Of a DNA stretch of 43,784 nucleotides, positions 31,939 to 40,240 are shown piece after piece. Source of the DNA: an uncultured Alphaproteobacteria bacterium (lineage in GTDB: Bacteria; Pseudomonadota; Alphaproteobacteria; Rhodobacterales; Rhodobacteraceae). The notes under the pieces are model-generated. The model was not told the DNA's origin, did no database searches, and was given only the letters and a program-made list of their open reading frames with translations. How positions within the stretch are numbered: the stretch's first letter is position 1; every line of letters begins with the position of its first letter. The stretch is taken from contig CABZEW010000016.1 in the NCBI GenBank assembly GCA_902524845.1, forward strand, positions 1-43,784, read 5' to 3'. The translations under genes were made by a program, and so were the position numbers.

Positions 31939-33357
31939 ATGGAAAAGCAAAATAAACAATCAGAGCCTAGCTTTTATATAAATTTTGAGAAAGTTTTAGC
32001 GCGTAATATCGACAGCAATATAAGTTTGCTAAACTTTTTGAGGCATAATTGTAAATTTACTGGAACAAAAGAGGGATGCTCAGAGGGAGACTGTGGTGCA
32101 TGCTCTGTATTGATTTTTGATGAAACGGGATCCTTAGCACCAGTAAACTCTTGTATTTTAAAGGTGGGACAAATACTCGATAAGAATATAGTAACGATTG
32201 AAGGTGCTAGCAAATTAAGCTCTGCTAAACCTTTAATTGAAGCACTAAATTCCAAGGCGGCGTCACAATGTGGGTTTTGCACACCTGGCTTTGTAATGGC
32301 AGCTCTTGCGTTAAAAGAAAAACATAAGAACCCTTCTGAAAGCGTTATCCATGACACTATATCTGGAAATTTGTGTCGCTGTACCGGGTATAGACCAATT
32401 GTGGATGGGATCCTATCTCTCGAAGAAAAAATTAAGTTTCCAACCCCCATTAGTTGTGGAGGCTCAAAATTAAAAACCGCGGTTTTTGGAAATACAACAT
32501 ACATCTATCCAAAGTCTAAAAAAGAACTGATTGAATTTATATCAAAAGAAAAAAATTATACTATTTTATCTGGAGGCACAGACTGGAACCTCGAGGCAGA
32601 AGACTCGAATTTTAAAAAACAGAAAATTTTATTTCTGAACAATATTAAAGAAATGTCTACAATTAAGACCTTGGCTTCGTCTTTTGAAATAGGGGCTTGT
32701 GTTACACTATCAAAATTCGAAAAGTTATGTCGTGAATTTTTCCACCCCTTTTTGGACACAATTATCAGGTTTGGTTCTCCACAAATAAGAACAGCCGCAA
32801 CGGTTGGAGGAAATCTTGGGACATCGAGCCCCATTGGTGACCTAGCCCCCCTATTTTTAGTACTAGAAGCCAAATTGTCTCTACTCGGTCCAAGAGGAGA
32901 AAGAACTATTCCGATTAAAGATTTTTTTAAGGGCTACAGAAAAAACTCTCTTAAAAGAAATGAGCTTATAGTCAAGGTTATGGTACCAAAAACAAAAAAG
33001 GGAGATTCAATTTTTTCTTGGAAGCTATCAAAGAGGTATGATCAAGATATATCAACTTTATCGCTAGCAGCTAAATTAAAGATGGATAAAAACCAGGCTA
33101 TAGAAAATATTATTTTATCTGCAGGGGGCGTAGGACCCACGCCTTTGTTTTTGGATAAAACGGGCAAACTATTAAAGGATAGTAATCTACTCTTTAGCCA
33201 AAACGCTCTGCTAACTGCTTTAAGTCATGATATTTCCCCAATAAGCGATCTTAGAGGGACAGCAACATATCGATCGGCTGCAATGGTTGGATTGATAAGG
33301 AAAATGCAAAGATCAGTCATTAGTGGTGAAAAACAACATTCGATAATGAGTATTTAA
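31939..33357 (+). CDS. xdhA: Xanthine dehydrogenase small subunit (2Fe-2S and FAD)
   Basis: 472 residues. Residues 1-165 hold two [2Fe-2S] domains: plant-type cluster C47, C52, C55, C72, then C111, C114, C146, C148 in the helical domain ('CGFCTPGF', 'CRCTGYRPI'). Residues ~180-460 are the FAD domain with 'YTILSGGTDWNLE' and 'FGSPQIRTAATVGGNLGTSSPIGD'. It carries electrons from the molybdenum subunit to NAD+ while hypoxanthine or xanthine is oxidised to urate. It is the size of Rhodobacter XdhA. Its TAA overlaps the xdhB ATG (TAATG), so the subunits are translationally coupled. No xdhC Moco-insertion gene follows. Confidence 0.96.
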   Translation: MEKQNKQSEPSFYINFEKVLARNIDSNISLLNFLRHNCKFTGTKEGCSEGDCGACSVLIFDETGSLAPVNSCILKVGQILDKNIVTIEGASKLSSAKPLIEALNSKAASQCGFCTPGFVMAALALKEKHKNPSESVIHDTISGNLCRCTGYRPIVDGILSLEEKIKFPTPISCGGSKLKTAVFGNTTYIYPKSKKELIEFISKEKNYTILSGGTDWNLEAEDSNFKKQKILFLNNIKEMSTIKTLASSFEIGACVTLSKFEKLCREFFHPFLDTIIRFGSPQIRTAATVGGNLGTSSPIGDLAPLFLVLEAKLSLLGPRGERTIPIKDFFKGYRKNSLKRNELIVKVMVPKTKKGDSIFSWKLSKRYDQDISTLSLAAKLKMDKNQAIENIILSAGGVGPTPLFLDKTGKLLKDSNLLFSQNALLTALSHDISPISDLRGTATYRSAAMVGLIRKMQRSVISGEKQHSIMSI

Positions 33358-35681
33358 TGGCATTAGACAGCAAAAATAATATTTCAGTTGGAAAGTCTCA
33401 CTACCAAGACTCGTCTTTTAGACAACTTACAGGAAGAGCCGAGTATATAGACGATATTCCATTGTCAGAAAATGCACTGCATGGGGCTCTCATACTTTCA
33501 GAGATACCATATGGTATGATTATTTCTATAGATACCAAAAAAGCGAAAAAATTCGATCCAAGTATTACAGTTATTACGGCAAAAGACATACCAGGCAAGA
33601 ATGATATAGCACCTATTTTTGAAGATGAGCCCATTTTTGCAGAAAAAGAAGTGACTTATGTAGGCCAACCTATCGGGCTTATTGTTGCTTCTTCAATGGA
33701 GAAAGCAAGGGCAGCCGTAAATGAAGTAGAGATTGTTTACAAAAAAGATAAGACACCGATATTAGACTTGGATTTAGCATTCAAGAAAAAAAGCTTTTTT
33801 TTAAAGCCAATTCACTTTGAGAGGGGTAAGGCAAACGAACAGATTAAGCAGGCGCCCCATAAACTTAAGGGTTCATTTTCTATAGGTGGTCAAGATCACT
33901 TTTATTTGGAGACGCATATTGCTCTTGCCATTCCGCATGAAAACTCTGAGTTGACAATCTGGTCAAGCACACAACACCCAACTGAAGTCCAGCATGGAGT
34001 ATCCAATGTTTTAAATATTCCAGCGGCCAAGATTTCTAGCAAGGTCAGGAGGCTTGGTGGTGGCTTTGGAGGTAAAGAAAGCCAGTCAACAATATACGCC
34101 GCCATGGCAGCTCTAGGGGCATACATTTTGGATAAACCGGTTAAGCTTCGTCTTAATCGCAAAGATGACATGGCATCATCTGGGAAACGTCATGACTTTG
34201 AAGTGAAATATTCTGTAGGTTTCAACAAAAAAGGAAAAATTAAGGGATTAGATATAACATTGCTCAGCAATGCAGGTAATGTCTGCGACCTATCCGCTCC
34301 TGTAATGTCGAGAGCATTGACCCATTTAGATAATTGTTACTCTTTTAAAGATTTTACCGCACGCGGCTATATATGTAAAACGAACACCGTTTCTAACACG
34401 GCATTTAGAGGCTTTGGTGGCCCTCAAGGAATGCTTGCTATTGAGACTATCCTTGAAAGAATCTCTAGATTTCTCAGAATCGATTTAGATGCGCTTAGAC
34501 GTGAAAATTATTATTCCCAAAAAAATGGAATTAAAACACCCTATGGGCAAATAGTTAAAAATATTAAAATTGAAAAAATAATAAATGAGATGGAAACCTT
34601 CGCAGGTTTAAAAAAGAGAAAGATCCTCGTAGAAAAGTTTAATACGTCACAAATTAATAATAATCAGCCTTACAGAAAAGGAATTGCCTTCATGCCTGCC
34701 AAGTTTGGGATATCCTTTAATAAAGTATCCTTAAATCAAGCAGGTGCTTTAGTCCATGTATACACAGATGGTTCGGTGAGACTTAATCATGGTGGGACAG
34801 AGATGGGACAAGGACTATTTACAAAAGTGGCTCAGGTTGTCTCAGAATGTTTCAACATCCCTATCGACTATGTACATATTTCCGGGACGAATACCGATGA
34901 GGTCCCGAACACCTCAGCAACCGCCGCATCATCCGGCTCCGATATTAATGGTATGGCTGCGTGGAAAGCCGCTACTGTTATTAAACAGAGAATGCTGAAA
35001 CACGCTAGCAAAATTTTTCAAAAACCACCCTCATCGATCGAATTTAAGAACGGTCTAATACTGAGCGGAAATAAAAGCATGACGTTTAAGGAACTAGCGT
35101 TTTCCTGCTGGGAAAACCGAATATCTCTTTCATCAACAGGTTTTTATAAAACACCAAAAATATCTTGGGATCAGGAAAAGTTTAAGGGAAGCCCCTATTT
35201 TTATTTCACATGGGGGGCAGCCGTATCGGAAGCAATTATAGATATTGATACTGGAGAAAGTCGAATACTTAGAGCAGACATCGTTCAAGACTGTGGGAGC
35301 TCTCTCAACCCGCTAATTGATAGAGGGCAGATAGAAGGAGGTTTTATCCAGGGTATCGGATGGCTAACGTGTGAAGAACTATATTTTAATCCGGACGGCA
35401 AACTTTTAACTCTTGGCCCCTCAACATATAAAATACCTGGAAGTCGTGATGTACCGCCTGAATTTAATATTAAGCTATTAGAAAATACTCCTAATGAAGA
35501 GAAGACTATATTTAGATCTAAGGCAGTTGGTGAGCCACCTTTATTGCTATCTATTTCTCACTTTTTGGCTTTGAAAAATGCCATATCGATGGCTAGTGAA
35601 AAGTCAAATGCAGATTTATTAAATGCTCCCGCAACGCCGTCAAAAATTCTTGCCGCAGTTTATAATGATCACTCTATGTAA
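33357..35681 (+). CDS. xdhB: Xanthine dehydrogenase molybdenum-cofactor subunit
   Basis: 774 residues. Mo active-site residues of xanthine dehydrogenase are in place: E241 in 'GGGFGGKE', R351 in 'AFRGFGGPQG', and the catalytic base E726 in 'KAVGEPPLLL'. Other cofactor loops are 'GGTEMGQGLFTKVAQ', 'NTSATAASSGSDINGMAA' and 'GQIEGGFIQGIGWL'. The 'YRCSFR' loop of CO dehydrogenase is absent. It hydroxylates hypoxanthine and xanthine to urate, feeding PuuD. Its last 13 nt overlap the end of the convergent ureidoglycolate lyase gene. Confidence 0.96.
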   Translation: MALDSKNNISVGKSHYQDSSFRQLTGRAEYIDDIPLSENALHGALILSEIPYGMIISIDTKKAKKFDPSITVITAKDIPGKNDIAPIFEDEPIFAEKEVTYVGQPIGLIVASSMEKARAAVNEVEIVYKKDKTPILDLDLAFKKKSFFLKPIHFERGKANEQIKQAPHKLKGSFSIGGQDHFYLETHIALAIPHENSELTIWSSTQHPTEVQHGVSNVLNIPAAKISSKVRRLGGGFGGKESQSTIYAAMAALGAYILDKPVKLRLNRKDDMASSGKRHDFEVKYSVGFNKKGKIKGLDITLLSNAGNVCDLSAPVMSRALTHLDNCYSFKDFTARGYICKTNTVSNTAFRGFGGPQGMLAIETILERISRFLRIDLDALRRENYYSQKNGIKTPYGQIVKNIKIEKIINEMETFAGLKKRKILVEKFNTSQINNNQPYRKGIAFMPAKFGISFNKVSLNQAGALVHVYTDGSVRLNHGGTEMGQGLFTKVAQVVSECFNIPIDYVHISGTNTDEVPNTSATAASSGSDINGMAAWKAATVIKQRMLKHASKIFQKPPSSIEFKNGLILSGNKSMTFKELAFSCWENRISLSSTGFYKTPKISWDQEKFKGSPYFYFTWGAAVSEAIIDIDTGESRILRADIVQDCGSSLNPLIDRGQIEGGFIQGIGWLTCEELYFNPDGKLLTLGPSTYKIPGSRDVPPEFNIKLLENTPNEEKTIFRSKAVGEPPLLLSISHFLALKNAISMASEKSNADLLNAPATPSKILAAVYNDHSM

Positions 35682-36184
35682 ATCTTCTTATCATTGCTTT
35701 GAAAGAAATACTCTCTTAAATTTTCTCTGTTCTCATCCAATGCTGATGATCTATCGACAACCAAAAAATCTTGGACTGTATTAACGAGGAGTGGAAAATG
35801 CCAAACTTTCGGATTGTAATTTATACCTACATCACCTGGTACATCGAAACATTTGATTGAAGAAAGATCTGGAGATCCGTCATTATCATTTGCCACGACT
35901 ACTTGCCAATCAATTTTTTGTATTGGCATAAAAGCTTGAGAAGCTAGCGGGTGCATCTCCATATAATCAATTTTTATCGGTCTTTTTCTAGGAGTAGCGG
36001 AAAATATCGAAATAATGGGTTTGGCTTTTTTGTCCAGTACCTTTACCGACGTTACCTCATCAAATCTTTCACAATATCCATGATTTATCAAAAACTTATT
36101 ATTTTCCATTCCTTTTGAAATTATATCACCAAAAGCTTCGAATAATTTACTGCTTAAGTCTAGCTTTTCTAAATTTAAATCCAT
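35669..36184 (-). CDS. allA: Ureidoglycolate lyase
   Basis: 171 residues. It splits ureidoglycolate to glyoxylate and urea, the last step of this purine route. Family marks: 'FSATPRKRPIKIDYMEMHPLASQAFMPI', where the metal-site histidine is in 'EMHPL', and 'GDVGINYNPKVWHFPLL', with the second His in 'VWHFPLL'. Last gene of the minus-strand cluster uraH-puuD-puuE-alc-allA. It starts one base after the allantoicase stop, and its 3' end overlaps xdhB by 13 nt. No terminator is seen, so the transcripts of the two strands must run into each other. Confidence 0.94.
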   Translation of the reverse strand: MDLNLEKLDLSSKLFEAFGDIISKGMENNKFLINHGYCERFDEVTSVKVLDKKAKPIISIFSATPRKRPIKIDYMEMHPLASQAFMPIQKIDWQVVVANDNDGSPDLSSIKCFDVPGDVGINYNPKVWHFPLLVNTVQDFLVVDRSSALDENRENLREYFFQSNDKKIYIE

Positions 36185-36185
36185 T

Positions 36186-37181
36186 TTAGCTTACTGGTTG
36201 ACCAAATATTCGAAATCTCGAAACTCCCCCATCGGGATAGATATTTAATCTTATGTGGGAGACTATTTTTTCATGTAAAAAATCATTCTTTTCAAATTTA
36301 TGAATAGTGTCTGCTTTGCACTTTTTCTCGCCTAAAAATAATTCCCAATTGTTAGATGCTTCGAATGCTTTCATTTTGTCTTTTTCATTATTTAAATCAA
36401 TTGTTTGAATTGAAGCTCTATCCGGAAAATTACCTTTAAAGTGACAGGTATCTATCTCTACATTCGAAATAAGCCCAGGTGTTCCTAACTCAATGATTAT
36501 AAAATCATTTCCAGGGACACGTCTACGTCGAGTTTCCCACCCATCACCCATCGTAGTTCCTCTTCCTTCAGACAGCAGAGCGTTTACGTTGCCATAATGT
36601 GCGTTATTATACCCTACGATTTTTCCCCCATTTTTTAGAGCGGATAATTCAATTGCTTTAGACAGATCCTGAGAAAAGGGAATAAGATCACCAAAAAGTC
36701 TAAGCCGAGCTACGCCTCCATCTGGAAAAATATTTAATCTTACATAAGTTACATTTTCATTTTTTAAGAGCTGAAATTCATTTACGTGATCGCCTTTCAA
36801 AATCTGTTTTTCAAGAAGTGGGTGCCAGTCTAGAGATCCTGCTTCATAACTATGGTTAGATGAGAAATCTAGCGAGGCTGCAGGCGGATAGTTCCCTGTA
36901 AAGTGACTAGTGTCAATTATCACATCCTTTATAGAACACCTGCCTCCTAAGCCAATTATAGCCCAGTCGTTTCCCTCTACTCTTTTTCTACGGCTTTCCC
37001 AACCATCCATCCATTTCCCATGGTCATCATATTTATCATCTATGAAAATAGGATCCGTATCATTTAACATTCGATCACATTTTGCAAAAAAGTCGTCAGA
37101 CACATCAATGATTTTTGCCCCTGCTTTCGGTGATGCCAAGTTTACCTTTTTTGACATTACTAATTTGTCTTCATTTTTCAT
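36186..37181 (-). CDS. alc: Allantoicase
   Basis: 331 residues from the ATG at 37181, whose AAGG ribosome site lies 9 nt upstream. A TTG at 37211 would sit well inside the preceding gene. It hydrolyses allantoate to ureidoglycolate and urea. The two-fold repeat of the family is obvious: 'GKWMDGWESRRKRVEGNDW' with 'IDTSHFTGNYPP' in the first half, and 'TMGDGWETRRRRVPGND' with 'IDTCHFKGNFPDRASIQ' in the second. Each half ends in 'RLNIFPDGGVARLRLFG' or 'RLNIYPDGGVSRFRIFG'. It overlaps puuE by 11 nt and should be translationally coupled to it. Confidence 0.95.
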   Translation of the reverse strand: MKNEDKLVMSKKVNLASPKAGAKIIDVSDDFFAKCDRMLNDTDPIFIDDKYDDHGKWMDGWESRRKRVEGNDWAIIGLGGRCSIKDVIIDTSHFTGNYPPAASLDFSSNHSYEAGSLDWHPLLEKQILKGDHVNEFQLLKNENVTYVRLNIFPDGGVARLRLFGDLIPFSQDLSKAIELSALKNGGKIVGYNNAHYGNVNALLSEGRGTTMGDGWETRRRRVPGNDFIIIELGTPGLISNVEIDTCHFKGNFPDRASIQTIDLNNEKDKMKAFEASNNWELFLGEKKCKADTIHKFEKNDFLHEKIVSHIRLNIYPDGGVSRFRIFGQPVS

Positions 37182-38079
37182 GTGGTAGCACCTTTCTCCA
37201 ATGCCTCGCAATTTCTATTCTGGTTGTAAACCAGACATCGCTGAATGACTGAACGTAATCAACAAACTTTTTTAGCGCCGAAAACCTGCCCGGTTTTCCA
37301 ATAATACGGCAATGAAGTCCAATATTCATAATCTTAGAGCCCTCATGTCTTTCCTGATATAGGCAGTCAAAACTATCCTTGAGATAATTGAAAAAATGCT
37401 CGCTATTATGAAATCCTTGCGGTGTAAGAAATCTCATATCATTGGTATCAAGAGTATATGGAATAATTAGGTGCGGTTTTTTTGTAATATTAGACCAAAA
37501 TGGTAGGTCATCACTATAATCGTCTGAGTCGTAAAGAAAGCCCCCTTCTTCACAGACCAAATCCCTTGTATTCTCCGAAGTGCGACCCGTGTACCAACCC
37601 CTAGGTCTTTCTCCACAAATTCTTTTTTGTATCTCTATTGCTTTTTGCATGTGCTCTTTTTCAATAGCTTTGGGAACATCTTTGTAATTTATCCATCTTA
37701 GTCCGTGTGAACAAATCTCATGATTGTCCTTTAATATTTGATCTACAATTTTTGGATTTTTTTCCAAAGCCTGCGCTACTGCAAAAATTGTTATCGGGAT
37801 TTGTCTTTCTCTGAAGAGCTTTAAAATTCGCCAAACTCCAGCTCTTGTGCCGTATTCGTATAAACTTTCCATAGACATGTGTCGTTGACCAAAAAAAGGC
37901 TCAGCACCTATGATCTCTGAAAGGAAAGTCTCAGAATGCTTATCTCCATAAATGATTGAATTCTCACCACCTTCTTCTAAGTTTAAAACGAATTGAACCG
38001 CCAACTTTCTTCCCCCTGGCCATTCAAAGTGGGGTATTTCGCCATGGTAACCCTCTAGATCTCTAAGCTTTGTATCCAT
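37171..38079 (-). CDS. puuE: Allantoinase of the PuuE (polysaccharide-deacetylase-like) type
   Basis: 302 residues from the ATG at 38079. A TTG at 38088 overlapping the puuD stop (TTGA) is an alternative. PuuE opens the allantoin ring to allantoate and is unrelated to the classical zinc allantoinase. Diagnostic sequence: 'AVQFVLNLEEGGENSI', 'YEYGTRAGVWRILKLF', 'PITIFAVAQALEKNP', 'EICSHGLRWINY' (His motif) and 'PRGWYTGRTSENTRDL'. All are typical of the Pseudomonas and alphaproteobacterial enzyme. It sits between puuD and alc in one operon. It is cytosolic. Confidence 0.94.
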   Translation of the reverse strand: MDTKLRDLEGYHGEIPHFEWPGGRKLAVQFVLNLEEGGENSIIYGDKHSETFLSEIIGAEPFFGQRHMSMESLYEYGTRAGVWRILKLFRERQIPITIFAVAQALEKNPKIVDQILKDNHEICSHGLRWINYKDVPKAIEKEHMQKAIEIQKRICGERPRGWYTGRTSENTRDLVCEEGGFLYDSDDYSDDLPFWSNITKKPHLIIPYTLDTNDMRFLTPQGFHNSEHFFNYLKDSFDCLYQERHEGSKIMNIGLHCRIIGKPGRFSALKKFVDYVQSFSDVWFTTRIEIARHWRKVLPHEK

Positions 38080-38084
38080 TCTGC

Positions 38085-39320
38085 TCAATTCTCTTCTATT
38101 AATATTTCCTCAATCTTGTGAAAAAGTTTTGCGTACAATAACCGCTCTTCGTCTTCTAAAAAAGTAATATTGCCAGGTGGCATCGCCCTTGACGCCGCAA
38201 CCTGCTTATAAATAGTTTCGTAATTATTAATCAAGTGACTGAATTCGCTCAAATAAATCCCTTTAGGAGGATTTTCCATTCCTTCCCAAGATGGCTCCTT
38301 CATATGGCATGTGGAACATTTATAAGCCGTCACTTCCAATATATTATCTTTGAATTCTTGAGAAAATGATCCTTCGATTAGACTTAGTTTTTCTGGTGAT
38401 AATTGATCCAACCTTGGTTTGTCAACTTCAGACAACATTAGAGAACCCCACGATAGGATGACAATTGGAACTGCGACCCAATATGGAGTCTTGTTACCAG
38501 CATGTCTTTCATTAAAAAAATGTCTAACAAGCCCTCCTATCATAATGGTCAATACAATTATCACCCAAGAGTAGGATGTAGCGTAGGCAGTAGGATAATG
38601 ATTGCCAATCATTATAAATATTACAGGAAGTGTCAAATAGTTGTTATGAAGCGATCTCTGTTTTGCACGGATTCCAAATTCAGGGCTGGGTGTCTTTTTG
38701 GCGATTAATTGTGCTACAACTTTTTTCTGACCTGGAATAATTACCATCAGAACATTTGCTACCATTATCGTGCCAAGAGTTACTCCCATCTGCATAAACG
38801 CTCCTCTAGAACTCAGAATTGAATAGGATGCCCAAGACAAAAATGTAAAAAATACTAGAAGTGCAATTGATAATACGAAATCAGATTTTCCTACAAGTAA
38901 TCTACATATTAGATCATATATCACCCATCCAAATATAACGCCGCCTATTGATACCAAAACAGCAGCAGCTATAGATAGTTCTATTTTTTCATAATCAATG
39001 AGATATAATTCAGCGCCGAGATAGTAAACGAGTATGAATAGCGCTGCGCCCGTTATCCATGTCGCATAAGCCTCCCACTTAAACCAAGTTAAGTGATCAG
39101 GTAGGTGATTTGGAGCCACAAGATATTTTACTAAATTATAAAAACCACCTCCATGAACTTGCCAAGCTTCCCCATGTGCTTCCTTTGGTAAAGAGGTTGA
39201 TTTTCTTAAGCTCAAGTCGAGAGCAATAAAATAAAAGCTGGATCCTATCCATGCAATTCCAGCAATTACATGAAACCATCGAACCATAAATTCTATCCAC
39301 TCAAGGTAATCAAAATCCAT
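38085..39320 (-). CDS. puuD: Membrane urate oxidase PuuD with C-terminal cytochrome c domain
   Basis: 411 residues. About eight transmembrane helices (1-300) begin with 'RWFHVIAGIAWIGSSFYFIALD', containing the conserved His. Then 'KYLVAPNHLPDHLTWFKWEAY' and 'RSLHNNYLTLPVIFIM' follow. Residues ~310-411 are a cytochrome c domain with haem motif C335-S-T-C338-H339 and a distal Met in 'SRAMPPGN'. PuuD oxidises urate to 5-hydroxyisourate, and the haem should pass electrons to the respiratory chain instead of O2 to peroxide. The gene starts 2 nt after uraH, whose end provides the GGGGAAG ribosome site. Confidence 0.95.
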   Translation of the reverse strand: MDFDYLEWIEFMVRWFHVIAGIAWIGSSFYFIALDLSLRKSTSLPKEAHGEAWQVHGGGFYNLVKYLVAPNHLPDHLTWFKWEAYATWITGAALFILVYYLGAELYLIDYEKIELSIAAAVLVSIGGVIFGWVIYDLICRLLVGKSDFVLSIALLVFFTFLSWASYSILSSRGAFMQMGVTLGTIMVANVLMVIIPGQKKVVAQLIAKKTPSPEFGIRAKQRSLHNNYLTLPVIFIMIGNHYPTAYATSYSWVIIVLTIMIGGLVRHFFNERHAGNKTPYWVAVPIVILSWGSLMLSEVDKPRLDQLSPEKLSLIEGSFSQEFKDNILEVTAYKCSTCHMKEPSWEGMENPPKGIYLSEFSHLINNYETIYKQVAASRAMPPGNITFLEDEERLLYAKLFHKIEEILIEEN

Positions 39321-39322
39321 AC

Positions 39323-39676
39323 TTAACTTCCCCGATAGGTACTATAACCGAATTTGGAGAGTAAAAGAGGGACATGGTAATGTTGCTTTAGATCATTAAT
39401 TTGGAAGGAAATAGAAATGTTGTCAAAAAATAAATCCGTTACTTTCATTTTATGTTTTACACTCAAATATTTTCCAGCGTGGAAAACCATTTCATACCAT
39501 CCTACCTGAATATTATACTTATCAAATATAGGTTTATCTAACCTTCCATCAGAATTGGTTACGAAGTTAGCAATTAGCTCTTTCCCGGATAGCTGTGTAC
39601 TATAAAAGCTAATTTCAAATTCATCAGCCGGTTTCCCTTGCGTCAAATCTAAAACATGTGTGGTAAGCCCTGTCAT
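39323..39676 (-). CDS. uraH: 5-Hydroxyisourate hydrolase (transthyretin-like)
   Basis: 117 residues. It hydrolyses 5-hydroxyisourate to OHCU. The N-terminal 'LTTHVLDLTQGKPADE' contains the active-site His, 'TNSDGRLDKP' follows, and the C-terminus is 'YHVPLLLSKFGYSTYRGS', the family-defining Tyr-Arg-Gly-Ser end. The usual His in the 'HYHVPLL' region is kept. Tetrameric, no signal peptide, so cytosolic. It is the first gene of the minus-strand purine operon and divergent from uraD, its pathway partner, across a 79-bp gap containing a candidate promoter. Confidence 0.96.
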   Translation of the reverse strand: MTGLTTHVLDLTQGKPADEFEISFYSTQLSGKELIANFVTNSDGRLDKPIFDKYNIQVGWYEMVFHAGKYLSVKHKMKVTDLFFDNISISFQINDLKQHYHVPLLLSKFGYSTYRGS

Positions 39677-39699
39677 TTATTAAAAGCTCTTTTTTTTTG

Positions 39700-39727
39700 T
39701 TATTACATGGTAACTATAAAGAGACAA
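39700..39727 (-). promoter_or_regulatory. Candidate promoter of the uraH-puuD-puuE-alc-allA operon
   Basis: Read on the minus strand, TTGTCT (39722-39727) is a fair -35 and TAATAA (39700-39705) a fair -10, with a 16-nt spacer. The site lies 24 nt before the uraH ATG. The gap also has a run of 12 A (39726-39737). No operator palindrome is evident. Confidence 0.35.
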
Positions 39728-39755
39728 AAAAAAAAAACCAAAGAAAAGGTATGAA

Positions 39756-40235
39756 TTGGAGCGAGAAAAATTCATTCAGTATTATGGTAGTTTGTATGAA
39801 AATTCATCTCATATAGCGCTTGCGATATACGAGGCCTATAGTTGGGATAATTTGTCACCCTTGGAAATACTGAGCTTAATGAAGGATTACGTAAACACGA
39901 TGGATCGTGAATCCAAAATGAAACTTATTTTAGAACATCCAGAATTAGGTATTAAGAAGGGACAACAAAAAAACCTAACAGCCCATTCAAAGAGAGAGCA
40001 GAACCGAGCTGGTCTGGATAATCTTTCTGATAGTGAATATACTCTATTAAGGGGGTTAAATAAGGAATACACGAATAAATTCAAGTTTCCTTTTATTATT
40101 GCTGTATCAGGCCTAAACAAAGAAGAAGTTTTTAAAAACATTCGAGTGAGGCTGAAAAATAGTGTTGAAATAGAGTTCAATACCGCTGTGGAGGAGATAC
40201 ACAAAATTGCAGAAATAAGAATGAAAAATCTGTAG
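39756..40235 (+). CDS. uraD: OHCU decarboxylase
   Basis: 159 residues. It decarboxylates 2-oxo-4-hydroxy-4-carboxy-5-ureidoimidazoline to S-allantoin. Diagnostic sequence: 'HPELGIKKG' (catalytic His in 'HPELG'), 'SKREQNRAGLDNLS' and 'YTNKFKFPFIIAVSG'. The TTG start at 39756 has AAAAGG 6 nt upstream; the nearby ATG at 39751 is out of frame and leads to a short unrelated peptide. It is transcribed opposite to uraH, so steps 2 and 3 of urate breakdown are made from a shared intergenic region. It ends 5 bp before the convergent guaD stop. Confidence 0.95.
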   Translation: MEREKFIQYYGSLYENSSHIALAIYEAYSWDNLSPLEILSLMKDYVNTMDRESKMKLILEHPELGIKKGQQKNLTAHSKREQNRAGLDNLSDSEYTLLRGLNKEYTNKFKFPFIIAVSGLNKEEVFKNIRVRLKNSVEIEFNTAVEEIHKIAEIRMKNL

Positions 40236-40240
40236 TAAGT

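Noticed and set aside
31974-32504. Long open frame (176 codons) on the strand opposite xdhA
   Set aside because: It lies wholly within a well-supported xdhA coding region, has no family features and reads as a mirror of the real gene.
33357-35681. Molybdenum hydroxylase large subunit could be carbon monoxide dehydrogenase (CoxL)
   Set aside because: The active-site loop of form I CoxL (Tyr-Arg-Cys-Ser-Phe-Arg) is absent, the xanthine dehydrogenase Glu and Arg residues are present, the subunit layout is two-gene XdhA/XdhB, and the neighbours are urate-degrading genes.
39726-39737. Run of 12 A between uraH and uraD, possibly a phase-variable tract
   Set aside because: It lies upstream of both starts and outside coding sequence; homopolymers of this size are common in AT-rich DNA and may include a sequencing length error.
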